A stretch of DNA of 64,000 nt, from positions 124,001 to 188,000 of the forward strand of contig NW_002476319.1 in assembly GCF_000189635.1 (NCBI RefSeq), given 5' to 3'. The stretch is from Tetrahymena thermophila SB210. Taxonomy: Eukaryota; Ciliophora; Oligohymenophorea; Hymenostomatida; Tetrahymenidae. The number at the start of each line of letters is the position of its first letter. Positions within the stretch are counted from its first letter, which is position 1. Of the stretch, positions 39,626 to 52,762 are shown piece after piece. Made by a program: the position numbers and the translations under genes. The notes below the pieces were generated by a model that searched no databases, had not been told where the DNA came from, and saw only the letters and a program-made list of their open reading frames with translations.

Positions 39626-41616
39626 TCAGAAAGTTTGACCTTGAGGATGGAACTTTATGGGTAAGTTGTCCTTAGGATTGGTGTATCTTCTAATGAAATC
39701 TTAAAGAATAATTTCAGAATCCTTGAAGTCACAAGCCTTGTGGTTGTTGGCTTATCTGTGGACTCTAGCCAAAGTTTCCTTTAAGTCTTCGTACCACCAG
39801 ACGTATCTCTTGACATCTTATTATTTTAAAAACATTTATTTTATTTACTTTCTTATTTAGAATCGTTTTTATTATTTAGCACAAATTTAATTGTAATATT
39901 TTAACTCTTTTTGTTCAACTTGCTTATTATTTAGACATAAAATCAAATATTATAACTATCAAATTGAATATATTTAATCTAAATGTGGCTAACTAATTCT
40001 TATTATCCTAATTTAACGATAGCTGCTTTTCCTTTGTTTTATTTGTATTTTTTATCTTTGTGCTTGTAAAAATTATTAGTTTATCTTATTTATTACCTTC
40101 GTGTTCTAAGAGATATTCGTTTTGCTTAACTAATTCTTGAGCTCTTGCTTGAATGTATTCATCGAAAAGGTTAACCTTAACGAGTTGAGATCTGTAGTCC
40201 CTAATAATTTTTATTTTAAATATTTTATTAGATAAAAATGAATTTGTTTTTCAAATAAGCTACATACCAGTAGATATTTCCGAAAATAGCCAAAGAAACA
40301 ACAGGGAACAAATATCTCATGGTTCTCAATCTAATATTGGCAGTAAAGTTGTTGTAGTTGTAAGCATATAAGAACTAATTTTTAAATTTATTTTTATTAT
40401 AAATTATATTTTTATAAATACTAAATTCTCAATTGCATTTATTTTGCTTGCTAAGCTATTTGTTTCTGTGAAAGATAAATTCTATTTAAATTGAATGAAT
40501 ATCTTTATATTTTGAATAACTTTCTCGAAAAGCGATATTGAGAGATATACAAATTTATTATATTTTATTTATTTAATATGCTCTGCTAATCGATTTATTT
40601 ACTTGATTCACATTCTTAAAATTGTAAAAGCTGTTTATTGTTTTGAAATGCTAAATGCTTCAGGAAATTATGTCAACGCTTTATCTTTTTGTACTTTAAT
40701 AAGAAGTTTAAAAGCCTATTATGTAAACTGATAGCTTAGAAAAAATGTAATGCATTTGAGAAATGAATCATCGAATATTAAGTTTTTATACTAAGTTGCC
40801 AGCTAAAGCAGATGATTTATAGAGGGCAGTAGCGTGGGTGATAGTAGGATATGTCATATCGTCATCCCATTCAGCTGTTTGGATTTAGAAAATTGAGTTA
40901 AGTATAAATCATTTTTTATATTTGTGAGGATTTTTGAAAGAATATCTTACGATCAGTGGGGTTGAGCATAAATAATTCAACGGGCATGGGAGGAGCGAGC
41001 TTGGTAGTGGTTTCAATAAGGTCGATCATCTTTTTGATAGATTTATATCTCTATAAACGAGCATCCCTATATATCAAAAAATTAATTTACTTAATAAGAA
41101 TTATGCATTTAGGTATTCAAAGCTGCTTTAGTAAAATTTTGGATATCATTAAACTTGATGAATGTCAATAATGATTTGGTTTGGTAATTCAAAACTATCT
41201 TAAATACTTCCAACAAAGCAAACAAAATCTTATTTTAATCATATTTGGCTTTCTAAGTATTTTGATTATATATTCTATTTATTTATTGATTATTCTATAA
41301 CTATTTTATTTGTATTCTTACAAATGTTCTCGTATATCCTAATAAACTCATTAAATCATAGAAGGTATAGATTTATTAATGCGAATAAAGGAGGTATGAT
41401 TTGCTTTAAAATTCTTTCATCCACAAAAAAATGAGAGCTCTAACGAGCTTTTTTTTTGAAATCTCTAATGTAAGTTGTGTAAACAACAAAATGTTAAATT
41501 GTTGTCGCTTTGAAGTTGGATGCAGCTGCTTGTAATTTAATTTTGAAGTACTTGAAAGGAGGCAAGTTTTGATCTCTAAGACCTAAAAGGGTGATAGCTG
41601 TGAAATAGTTATCCAT
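39626..41616 (-). CDS. Probable mitochondrial inner-membrane protein, single-pass, 221 residues
   Basis: Six exons (41616-41552, 41066-40951, 40874-40792, 40374-40268, 40200-40097, 39816-39626) join in register to 221 residues. The first intron is 485 bp. The protein starts MDNYFTAITLLGLRDQNLPP and then has DARLQRYKSIKKMIDLIE. One membrane helix near residue 115 (RYLFPVVSLAIFGNIYW) is followed by a charged helical part (DEYIQARAQELVKQNEYL). The C-terminus has aromatic DVKRYVWWYEDLKETLARVH and ends KFHPQGQTF. I do not recognise a family. Small size, single helix, flanking charged helices and highly optimised codons resemble the lineage-specific respiratory-complex subunits known from ciliate mitochondria; this is inference. 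An alternative start at 41029 would drop the first exon, but the exact phase match across the long intron favours 41616. Confidence 0.8.
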
Positions 41617-42363
41617 TCGATATATCTATATATGCTTGCTTTTTTTATTTTTCCCTTAATTTTTCTTTTGATTTTTTATTATTTATTTTATTTTTTTCCC
41701 TTTTTTTCTTATTTTGATATAAATTTCCTTTTTTCCTTTTATCTTTCTTTCTTTCTTATTTATTTATTTAAAGTCTTATTCCTTAAATTAAATCCAACAT
41801 ATAAAGAGACAAACAAACACTTGACATATCTATTGAATATTTCTAACTTTTATTGTTTTCAAATCTTAATTCACCATTCTCGCTCACCATTTCTTTTATT
41901 TTAAATCAATACATTTAATATCCATCTTCAAATAATTTTATAATCTAATACAAATTTCAGAATCCTTAAATACTTTATTAACTTTTTTAACTTTAAATAT
42001 GCATACAATAACCAAAATTGGCAAATCTTTTTTGTTATGTGGTTTCATTAATTTTAATTAATGGGAATAATTTTAATTTATTTTGAAATAGTTTTTGATT
42101 AATTAAATTTTTATATTTGAAATAAAAATTTCATTTTGATTTTTGATAAAAATAAATAAGTTTTTTCAAAGTAATTGTTTTGTGAATATTTAAAAAACTT
42201 TAATATTTTAGTCACCTTCACATATATACAAATCCTTTTCGATATTTATTTATTTATGTAATATAATATTATTTAAAATATATATATATTTAAATAAAAT
42301 ATTTGAATAAATCAATCTTTAAATTATCTTTTAAACTAAATTTTTTTGTTGTTGTCTTTTTCT
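41617..42363 (-). promoter_or_regulatory. Spacer with purine-rich leader upstream of the mitochondrial-type gene
   Basis: From 41638 to about 41770 the plus strand is almost all C and T (CTTTCTTTCTTTC, TTTTTTTCCC), so the coding strand of the downstream gene is purine-rich, ending close to its ATG at 41616. This mirrors the leader of Rab1. The remainder to 42363 is plain A+T-rich flank of the exchanger gene's 3' end. Confidence 0.45.
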
Positions 42364-45300
42364 TCACTTTTCTTTATTATCATCTGATTCTTCATCATCA
42401 CTCTTTACACTCTTTATTTGTTAGTCGTTTAAGTATGATTTAGATTTCATCTTTTGCAATTCTATTTATTATCCTGAATTTATTTTATTTTCACTACCTT
42501 GCACAACTACTTCTAAATTATTAAAAGTATGTCTACCTGCAAATCTACTTAAGTGGGGAGCTTAAAAACTGTTTCTCTTATTATGAGATCCAGAAACAGC
42601 TACAGGACTAAATATGTTAAGAGTATGAGGTGTTTACTAATTAATGCCAACATTGTAGTCCATATGACTAATCATAAACCTAATTTCTTCACAGTCTTCA
42701 GCAAAGTGCAAAAATGTACACTTCTTTTCTGTGAAAACTGAAAAAGCTTATCCTGGCATTAAAACACAAAATGCCTATTTTTTTAAGATTAAAAATAAAT
42801 GATATTTTCATAACTAATAAATATTTTATTTACCTTATAAATTCTACCATCAATCAAATCTGATTTTTTTACCTCGTCATTATTTACTTTAGATTATGTC
42901 ATCATCACATCTGTTAAATCCTTTCTCGAAACTTGTCCTTTCAAAAGAATACCACCACTTTCACACTAGATAGTCTTCCCTTTGCTATTTTTTTAAGCCA
43001 TCAATTAAGCATAACTAGAAAAATTTAATTTATTAAAAATGTTTACTTATATTTAGCAAATTTCAACTTTGGTTGAAGTTTAATAAAACTGTTTCTATCT
43101 AAACTTCCTAAAGGTTTAAGTTCATTATAGAAAAGCTAACTCAATGCTCTCAGACTCTACATCCAAACATATTCCTTTATTTCTAAATTAACTTTGATAA
43201 CTTTCTAAATTGAGCTTAAAGGGAAAGCAAGAACGTATACAACTGCATTAGCCATGCAGGAAGTCAAGTATCTCAAACTTGGTACAATCAAGTGGTGAGG
43301 AGAAATTAAACTGCCAACTTCCTTTTATTCTTGATATCTAAAAAGACATAACATTTACTGAATAAATAATTATAAATTTACGTGCAAAAGCTCTAAGATG
43401 TTGTTTCTGTAGCACTACCTCTAGTGATAACAAAAAAGTATTTAGCTTTCTCACCTTCTTTGATGATGTACATATCTTTTTCAAAAATCATCTCAACAGA
43501 TTCTTTGATGATGTATGGAAGTAAATCTTTGTGGATGAGTTTAAAGAATGGAACCTTTATTTTTTATTTTGTTTTAAAAAATTTTACTATAAATAAAAAT
43601 ATTACATTTTCTAAGAAATTTTTGATTGGAGGAGCTTTCCAAGAAGGTTTGATGTTGTCTAAAGCAACTACTCTATCATCGATTTATTACATTAATATAT
43701 CTCTTTCTTTTTCATCTATCTTACCTAACAAAATACCCTTCTTTATTATTTTCTTTTAGCACTCTAATAAACTGTAGGTTGCCTTCTTAGTTTGGATTTG
43801 TTTAGTAATTTCTGGGAAACTTACATTTAAATCATTTTTGATATACTCTTCGCCACTCATTCTATTATCTTAGCTTTCTCTGATAATAATTTCTAAAACC
43901 TATTTTTAATATTAATTTGTAAAAAATACAATTCTTTTTTATGCTCTTGTAAATGTATTTATTTACTTAGGGAATGAAAGGGAATTGATCTATGCAAAGT
44001 TGCTCAGCTTGTTCATGAGCTTCAATATAAGCAGCAATGACATCATAAATATTAGAGATATGGTTAAAGAGGAGGTTACCAGCATAAGATCCAACAATAG
44101 GCCATCCTTTTAATTAAAAGAGCACTTTGATGTAAATAGGATTGTAAAAGTAATTGGAAAGAAATTCCCATGAGTTCATTCTTTCTTATTCAGTATCCAG
44201 ATCCCAATTTACTGAATCAATCAACAATAATAAAGCATTACTGCTGCACTGATTTCTTTCATAAATATCCCTTTATTCAAAATTATTTAAAGTTAGAAAT
44301 AAAAAAAATAAATTTTTTTGAAATTTTTGTACCAATAATTTCCTTTGAGAGCCATCAAAAATCTATTTCTACATTCAACTATCATATTTTCATCAAGATT
44401 GTGATTTGTTGAATCTGAGTCAAATGATTACTACTCTTAAAATTCATTAGAGTTTTTAAGTTCATCTATCTTAGCATCAATTACATTTTTATTTCTTATA
44501 TTTCTTGTATACTCTTCAATTTCTTCTCTTTTAGTTAGATCTGACTCTAATCTTGTAATTCTTTGCTCCAAATCTGCTAATCCTACATATTCTTTAACAC
44601 TATCCCAATTGACCATCTTTAGATAGTTATTAGATTTCAAATAATTAATCTTTTTTTCAGTATCTTCCTTCAAATCTTGTAAAATATTTAAAAAGACTCT
44701 TTCTCTAACTGTGCTTGTAACGCATAATCCTAAACTCTTAATCAAAGGACCTAAAAATATCATAAAATTTGTAATAAATACTTTATTTAAAATTAAACAA
44801 ATTACCAGTAGTTGTTCCATTGATAATTAATGTTAAAATTGCATTTCCAGCCATATCGAATAAAATAATATCTCTTAATTTTTGAGAGTAAGAGTCATCA
44901 TTAGCAACAATCATTGCAAAAGAAATACCTAAATAAAATTTAAAATATTATTTTTATTTAACTTACTTATAAAATTACCAATAGCTCCTCTAAGACCACC
45001 GTAAGCAAGGACATAAACTTCCTTCCAAGTAAGACCATAACCCCATTTTCTCAACCAAGACATAAAGCAAGCAATACTACCAAAGCGACTCAAGATCATA
45101 CAAACGTAAAGACCAAAAAGTTTAAAATAATCACTAGTTTAAATTGAAGAAGAAACATTATCGCTTCCTGACATAGTGTCGTAATCCCCATTAGATGTTA
45201 AAACTTTAACACCAACTAATACACCAGCTAATATAAAAATAATTGATTCACCAGCATAAGTTACGTACTTCCAGAAAATATAAACAGTTCTCTTTTCTTC

Positions 45301-46480
45301 ACTTGAAATTTTAGTTTTACCAAATATAGAGAGATAAATACCAAGAGAAACTAGAGCCATAATTCCTGAGACTTTTATTCCAATATCTACATTTTCTGCT
45401 ACATAGTAAGTTAGATAGCAAACAATGAAGGTTATATTGACTGTCAATATCGGATCATTATGTATTCTACGCATCCAAAACTAGGCTATCATGCCAAAAA
45501 CAATACCGAGAAGTGTACCACCAACAGTGAGAGAAAGCAAAAGTTTGATCACTTCAAACAAATCAAAATATTACTAATTTAATTCATATAAATATTAAAT
45601 ATTCTCATCATATTTTATTTATTTAAAATTAATAGCTTTTTAAATGTAGACTAAAATTACTATTTGGGTACTCTAATTACTTTTTTTTTTGAGTAATAAA
45701 ATATATAAGCTAAGGTTTTATTTTAAAATAATATAAAAATTAAGCTATAAACTATAATTATCTGTCTATCTTAGCTAATGTTTATATATAAAAGATTTAA
45801 TTTAATACCTGATTTTATGTATTCTAATCAACTTTTTTTGCGAATTCACTTGATATTTGGAAAAGAACCATACAGGTACCATCGTTAAGTAATGATTCTC
45901 CTTCAATCAGCGAATTAAATTTTTTAGGAGCGCCTACTTCTTTTAAAAGAGCTAGGACGGCTACTGTATCTGTACATGAGAGAATAGAACCGAACATAAA
46001 TGCACCACTCCAAGTGTAATAAGAGTCATCATATCTCAAAATAACTTTGATACTTATGAGTAAAAATATGGCTGAAAATAGTACACATGGGAAGGCAAGT
46101 AAAAATATCTGGCCAGATTACTTTTTAAAAGTATGCCAATCACTATTAAAACCACTTTCGAAAATAAGCACAGGGAGGAATATAATTAATATACCATGAG
46201 GGTTGATTAAACTTATCTTGCTTATTGTTATTCCTAGTATTCCCATGCTTTCAGAAAACTTTCCTAAAAAAATTCCAATAACAAAAAGCATTGGAGTGTA
46301 AGGAATGCTAGTTTTTTTATTAATTTCCCTAACAAAACCTGCAATCATAAGTCCTCCAAAAAGGAAAAACACTACAAGCGATTCTGTACTAATTTTTGAA
46401 TCATCTATGGCTTATGCTGCCATTGTACTAAAATAATTAGGCTAATATGTAGCAGCTGAAGTGTCAGTGCTATTGTTCAT
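42364..46480 (-). CDS. Na+/H+ exchanger of SOS1/sperm-NHE type with cyclic-nucleotide-binding-like domain
   Basis: A multi-exon gene. The first exons are 46480-45809, 45573-44967 and 44928-44806, in consistent phase, and the last ends at TGA 42366-42364. The membrane domain shows GILIIFLPVLIFESGF, SILSCTDTVAVLALLKEVGA and LIEGESLLNDGTCMVLFQ; the ND pair of electroneutral exchangers is intact. Next come GYGLTWKEVYVLAYGGLRGA and a cytoplasmic part with RNRFLMALKGNYW and AAYIEAHEQAEQL, resembling SOS1 and SLC9C proteins. MIFEKDMYIIKEGEKAKYFF near 43530-43470 looks like a cyclic-nucleotide-binding-domain entry. No voltage-sensor helices are seen between the two parts, so it is closer to plant SOS1 layout than to animal sperm NHE. 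Estimated length is about 1,050-1,100 residues. The usual Asp-Pro after SAT is Asp-Thr here. Confidence 0.87.
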
Positions 46481-47178
46481 ACTTTCTACTTAATACTTAC
46501 TTATATTTATTGATAAATTATAAACAGATATTTTTTATTCAAACTAATTTTATTATGCTTATCTTTGCTTTAGTTTTTTGATACAATTTAATCAATAATT
46601 ATTTTTATTGAATAGAATTCAATTTTTCTAATAAATAAATTCATATTAAAAAATACCCTTTCAATTTTTTTCTAGTGTTTTTACGATTTAGTTAAATTAA
46701 CACAAAATTTTTATTAATGAATCTCTTTATTGAATCAATATTTTTTAAATTTCGATATTTATTCTAAGCTCATTATTTAATAATTGGATGAATTCATACA
46801 AATAAATACTCAAAATAATAATCCTCCTTTGATAAAAATATGATATTATTTTTGATCATTGATTATTCTTAGAAAATTACATTATCTTTCTTAATATTCT
46901 TTAATCTGTCACTCATCTTAGAATCACTGAGAAAAATTATGAATTATTTTTGTTCTTTTTCATTTCTTTAAACTTATAAAATGAGATAGATGTTTCATTA
47001 GTATTTATTTTATTACAACTTTGTTATAATCATATTTTTATCCATCCCTTTTTATTCTTAAATAATAAATATTATCTTATAATTAAATAAATCTTTCTAA
47101 ATTATCATTCTGAGAGCATAGCTGGTGTTTTTTTAGTCAAATATACATTTTTTTTCATTACTTTTAAATCAATTAATA
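46481..47178. other. Divergent promoter spacer
   Basis: Head-to-head spacer between the exchanger and the histidine phosphatase. A/T-rich, with no recognisable element. Confidence 0.5.
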
Positions 47179-48360
47179 ATGGCCGAAGAAGCTCAAAAAT
47201 CAATTTAAGAATAATATAAAGATATCATAGAAAAATACGATATTTGTATGGATGCACCTCCAACTTCAGAAATTTTACCTTCCCATAAATTCATCATAAT
47301 TAGACATGGATTTAGTTAACACAATCTTTCTGAAAAAGAAACATTATATGACAAACCTTTGAAAGGAAAATCAGATCCTCGCTACAAACAATTGCATATG
47401 GATCCAATATACACTGATAACCCACTTCATCCTGTAGGTAAATAATTCTAAGTCATAAAAACATTTAACTAAAAATTATTGGGAATTTATGAAACTCAAA
47501 TTTTTAAAAAGGAATATAATAATGCCTCAATCACCAGAAGTATATCAATGAAATAGATTTTGAAATAGTATTTGTATCTCCTCTATAAAGAGCTCTTTAG
47601 ACTTGCATTTATCTATTTGCAACACATCCAAATAGATAAAATATCAAGTAAAAATCAATCTTTTTTTTGATCTTTCTATTTCAAATTTTGATATAAAATA
47701 TATTTTTAAGCTTATAGCTTAAATCTTACACTAAATATATAACCAAATTATTAAAATAAAGATTTGTGTTGATGCCTGAATTGTATGAATGTCTTTGCTC
47801 AAGTGGATGTTTTGGTCCCAATACGCTTACAAGCTTAAGGGAGAGCATAAATAAACTTGCAGATTAATACAATATTAAATTAGACTTCAGCTAAGTAGAA
47901 TAAGTAAGCATTATTATAAAAAAGAATAATTTTTGAATTTTCGTTTTTAAAGTTAGGAAGATACTGGCAAGTAAAAGTATTGGCAGACGAAAATCTGTCT
48001 AAAAATTTATTGGAATAGATTAACTTAGATAGTACTAATGATGAATCAGCATATTAAAAAGTAGTTTATGAAGCGATGGAAAAAACCTCATCATTTTTTT
48101 TAGAAACTTGGAAAATGTTATTTTACAGAAGCAGAAAGGTTATTTAAAAATTGTAAGAATGTGAAAAAACTGCTTCCAAAGACACTAATAAGAAAATTGG
48201 ATTAGTTTCTCATGGTTTCTTGATAAAATGTCTCACTGCTAGTAAAATAGAAGAAAATGGAAGAATAGAAGAAGGTATAATTATGAACAATTGTTAACTA
48301 CTCCCATATAATTTTGAAGAGTAGCAAAAAGAGTAGATTAAAAATAAAGTAAATTTATGA
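47179..48360 (+). CDS. Histidine phosphatase (phosphoglycerate-mutase-like fold)
   Basis: Four exons (47179-47437, 47512-47647, 47762-47903, 47953-48360) join in phase to 314 residues. KFIIIRHGFSQHN near residues 38-50 carries the catalytic RHG. FVSPLQRALQT near 110 is the usual second-half substrate-pocket segment. IGLVSHGFLIKCL near 263 carries the second catalytic His. The final IMNNCQLLPYNF also fits the family. The middle has an insert compared with the simplest members. Substrate class (metabolite, phospho-tyrosine or other) cannot be read from the sequence. Confidence 0.9.
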
Positions 48361-49892
48361 AAATTTTATTTTTAATAATTTAAAAATAATCATGCGTTTT
48401 GCTAAATAATATTTTGCTATTAAAACAAGTTATTATATTTGTAATCTAAACGTTAAAAAATTACACTATTAGTTTTACATTTTAGCTGATTAAAAATTTT
48501 ATATAGGGTTATCATGCATTAAATACATTTATTATTTTTGATCTATTATTACTTTTAAATATTTTAAAAAATATAATTCAATTAATGATTTAAGTTAATA
48601 CTTTTGAATTTCACTTTTAAAGCAACAAACTATATTAAAATTTGTTTTGATTTGAGGAGTTTAATATTTAAAAAAAATATTTTTATTTTAAATATATTAA
48701 TCGTAAATATTTAAAATTAGTCAATTAAATTTATAGTATTTTAAGATAGAAAAGATAATTTTAAGATAAAAACTAAATTTAATTAGAATTAGTTTATTTT
48801 AGAAATATTAAATAAGAAAATTATAATTCTACTTTGTTTCTATTTTTTTTGATGTAAGCTAATGGCTCATTATTATATAAAATTTAAATTTTAAAACCTG
48901 TTTTGTTTACAATTTTTTCAATTAAATATAAAAATTATTAATTTTTTGATTTTTGGTTAATACTTTTGAATTTAATTTTTAAAATAATAAAATATATTAA
49001 AATTTATTTGATTAGAGGAATTTAACATTTAAAAAATATTTATATTTTATATAAATTAATCATAAATATTTAAAATTAGTTACTTAAGTTTATAGTATAT
49101 TATGATAAAAATGATAATTTTAAGATTCAAACTAAATTATAATTGGAATTAATTTATTTTAGAAATATAAAATAAGAAAATTATAATTCAACTTCATTTC
49201 TATTTTTTATATGTAAGCTGATGGCTCATTAATATATTTAATTTCAAATATTTAGTTTACAATTTTTTCAATTAATTTTAGTCAATACCAAAGTTATGAT
49301 TTTATTTATTAATTTTTATCATTTGAATATTTTTTAGTTTACTAAATTTTAAAGGTTTTATGGCAAACAGATTTTAAATGAGGCAATACTATTTACAAAA
49401 AAGATAAAGATTTTTTTTATGATACAAAAGTTTTTTAATAAATTTTATGTAATCTAAAGTTAGTTAAAAGTTTTGAAATTCGAAGCTTAATAACTTAAAA
49501 TTAATAGAACTATAATTATTATATCATATTTATTTAATATCAAACTTTTTACACATTTTTATTTATTTAAGTTCTCAATAAAAATTATGCTTAGTTCAAT
49601 CTTTTGATTTAATTTTACTATAAGTTTTGTTAGATATCATTATTAATTAAACCTTTTTAGTGATTTAAAGTATAATCTTACTCTTTTATAATGGATATAT
49701 TGGGTTTTTTTATTTATAAAAATTAGTTATTTAGTTACTGGATTAATAAATTAATTAGTGGTAAATTTGAAATTGGATTTTCTTTATTTATAGTTTGGAT
49801 TTATTAATGTTAAATCTATTTATTTTTTAAATATTTTAAAGTAATTATCAAATTTCTTTTTCATTTTGATTTTTTTACTCCTTTCAGTTTAT
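48361..49892. other. Convergent spacer containing a tandem duplication
   Basis: Spacer between the stops of the histidine phosphatase and PP2C genes. Its centre is the tandem repeat listed next; the rest is A/T-rich and featureless. Confidence 0.6.
48595..49275. repeat. Diverged tandem duplication, two units about 361 bp apart
   Basis: Unit 1 (48595-48925) and unit 2 (48957-49275) align from a shared TAATACTTTTGAATTT start through ATTTAAAATTAGT, AAGAAAATTATAATTC, GTAAGCT(A/G)ATGGCTCATTA and the shared end GTTTACAATTTTTTCAATTA. Differences are mostly substitutions and small indels scattered along the unit, with roughly four-fifths of positions matching by eye. No coding frame is shared. Confidence 0.82.
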
Positions 49893-52762
49893 TCATTTAT
49901 TTAAAAAAACTACTATGATTGTAATATCATCAATAACTTCATCTTCTCTCTTCCAAGCTAATGTGGCTTCTTTTACCAATTTTTCACATGCTCCTTCAGG
50001 ATCATTTTTGTAGTAGAATGGAGTTATCATACTAACAACCTCTTCGTTGCTTAAAAACTCCCAAATACCATCACTTGCAACTACAAGGAATTTATCATTA
50101 GGAGAAATATCATAATGCAAAATTTCAGGTTCAGGAATAACTCCGACTTGGCTTGCAACATAATCACCAAATGAACGAGCCATAGCAAGACCTGGAATAT
50201 TTTCTGTTCTCATCCACACACGAGCGGGTCCAACTGGTTTGCCTTCCATATCTTTAAATGGTTCAACTCTTCCTCCTGAAGAAAGAATTCTGTTGTATTC
50301 AGAAGGGAGGTCAGGTTTATGGTCAATTGAAAGAGGTTAATTAGTCCATTAATTTGTGATTGGATCTTATCTTGCTATAACAGCTCTAGAGTCTCCAATA
50401 TTGGCACACCAATATCTTTCAGCAGTAACATAAACTCCTACACATGTTGATCCACTGAATGTTATATCTATTCCGCTATCCAGTAACCCTGCAGCTGTTT
50501 TTAAATACCCTGAAGTCAATGCTTAGGTAATAGCAGAAACATTTTCAATAGGGTTCTGGTTAGATTCTAATTGGTAAAATTCTTCCTTGCAGAATTATTT
50601 CATAAAGAATTCTATATTTGGTCCAAGAACTTTTTTAACATATTGAGATGCATGGTGTCCGTTTATACCATGGCCATCGCAGACACTAAAGAAATATTTT
50701 GATTTTTACTTGCAAAAATTGTTAGTAATAATATAGCTGTCCTGATTAGTTTTAACAGGCTTACCAGGAAGAGCACCAGGCTTTGAGCGGACAGCATAGC
50801 TGCTTATGAAATTTTTAGGGGTAATTTGAGGATTTTATTTAATTTAGCTGACTTCTAAAGTCTGATTGCCATTTAATTAATTTTAATTAGGGAGATGAGA
50901 AGAATTTTTGCGAATAGGCTGTGAAGATTACTTTGAGTCGTTAAAAGTACTATTAGCAGCTTTCTTACTGCTTCTTCTTTATGCATCAATAGATTATGAT
51001 TAAGGTTTTGCTTATTAAGTCATGTTTGTATTTGTTTTTCCGAATGGGTTAGCATATTTTCCCAAAAAATCTACTGGATTTTAGTTGGATTTGCTACTTT
51101 TAGGCATTTGTTAAAAGGAGTCATTTTTATCTTTAGAGCTAGATCTAGCACGACGAGACGATTAGCGGGATTCTGATTGATTTTAAAGTTAATTTTTAGA
51201 AACAGTTTGTTGATATCCACTGTATCCATTAACTAGGGCGTTGTTACCATTTCCACTAATAACTTTATTTTAATTTGACTGAGATTGATTACTGTTTAAA
51301 AATATATTGGGAGTACTCTAGTTTTACTTGATACCTCCTGCAATTAGTCTATTCTATCCTTATTACAAATTAATTACTTATGTAGGATTGCGACTATGTT
51401 ATAATCTATTAATATTTCCTGTCTATTTTGAAGACTCTAAGTTTTCGTCATATAAGTTGCTGTCATCTTGTTAGTAGTTATTTGGTGTGTTGTCGTTAGT
51501 TGAAGCTTAGTTATTATTACGCAATCCAGTAGGGGAAATTATGTTCAAATTCTTAATTTAGAGGTTTATGTTGATTTTAGGTCCTTAAGAGAATAAGCCG
51601 CTATTTTATAGAGTGTTATTATTTTATTATTTAACATTTTTGTTAGATACAAGAGAATTGAGTAAGTTGCTGGAATCATTATCTTTAAATAGATCATTTT
51701 AGAGTTTAGATTTTAGTTGATCCTTTGATTATCCCTTGTTAATTGAATTGTTAACATGTAAATTGTTCTATTATCCCAAAGGAATTTGAAGCATTGGCTG
51801 CATTTATTACTATTGCTATTAGATTAGAGATTCTAATTTAGGAAGTTTTTCATTAGACTCCATTCTGTTTTAAATAGTTGTATATCCTTTTACTCCATCT
51901 ATCATTTTATTAAAATATAATTTTAATATATTTTTAAATTCATAATCTAATCTCCTTTGATAAATTTAGGTGTTTGTTAGATAAAATATAAAGAAATAGG
52001 AAAGAAATAAAAAAGGCAAAATGGTTCAACAAATTCAACTAAAAAAATTAATTTTATAAATTTACTTTTGTTTTAACTGTTTAATGAGGTGTAGCGATTT
52101 TGATTAATGGTAGAGGGTTTGTAAATATTTTTTGCAGAGAGGGACTTTAAATTGTTATATTCTTAAGTATAATCTTGTTGCTACTGCTATTGTTTATTGA
52201 TAGATTTGTTAAGAACAGAGTTAGAGCCATTTTAAGAAAGGACAATCTAGGACTTAGTGAGGTTTTAATCGGAAGCATACTAGTTAAAGTTTCCTAGCTA
52301 GTTATTTTTTGTTGATTTAACCACTAATTGACTATTAGCTAAACTAGTGCTTTGAGTACGCTTATGACTACTGCCTGGAGTATTTGCATTTTTAGTTAAA
52401 GGAGTTTAATTATTGAGTATATTTTATAAGCTACTTAAAATGGAATCTTAAGGGTTTTTAGTAGATGATGAAGTACCTCTATTATCACCGATTTTATTTT
52501 TTGTGGATATATTTTATGCAATTCCATTACCATTTTATTCCTGCTTTCTTAAAATACCTGAACTTTTTGAGCGCCTCATTTGAGAGTTATCATCGTTCAA
52601 AGCAAAGTTGTCAATAAATAAATGATTCATGGCTTTTTTATTTGTGTCAGCTTATCTATTGCTTTGGTATTGATTAATCGTTCCTGGAGAAGGTACACGC
52701 TTACTACCATTATTTCCTAAATGCTACTATAGCGGAAACGCCTTAATTGGATGATTATTCAT
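49893..52762 (-). CDS. PP2C-type Ser/Thr phosphatase with long Asn/Gln/Ser-rich N-terminus
   Basis: Two exons (52762-52066, 51946-49893) join in phase 1 to 916 residues, TGA at 49895-49893. Residues 1 to about 600 are rich in Asn, Gln and Ser and probably disordered. The PP2C domain fills about 610-915. Its motifs are FSVCDGHGINGHH (metal-binding Asp and Gly), SGSTCVGVYV, CANIGDSRAV, SIDHKPD, GLAMARSFGD, VVASDGIWEFLSNEEV and DDITIIVV; all acidic metal ligands I can check are present. PP2C enzymes dephosphorylate Ser/Thr with Mg or Mn; the long tail may target or regulate it. The start is the first ATG after an in-frame TGA at 52852-52850; later Mets are possible. Confidence 0.9.

Noticed and set aside
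41340-41616. A continuous frame of about 90 residues from ATG 41616 read as a separate small gene
   Set aside because: Composition deteriorates after residue 22, exactly where a GT donor lies. The phase matches the acceptor at 41067, so it is exon 1 of the mitochondrial-type gene.
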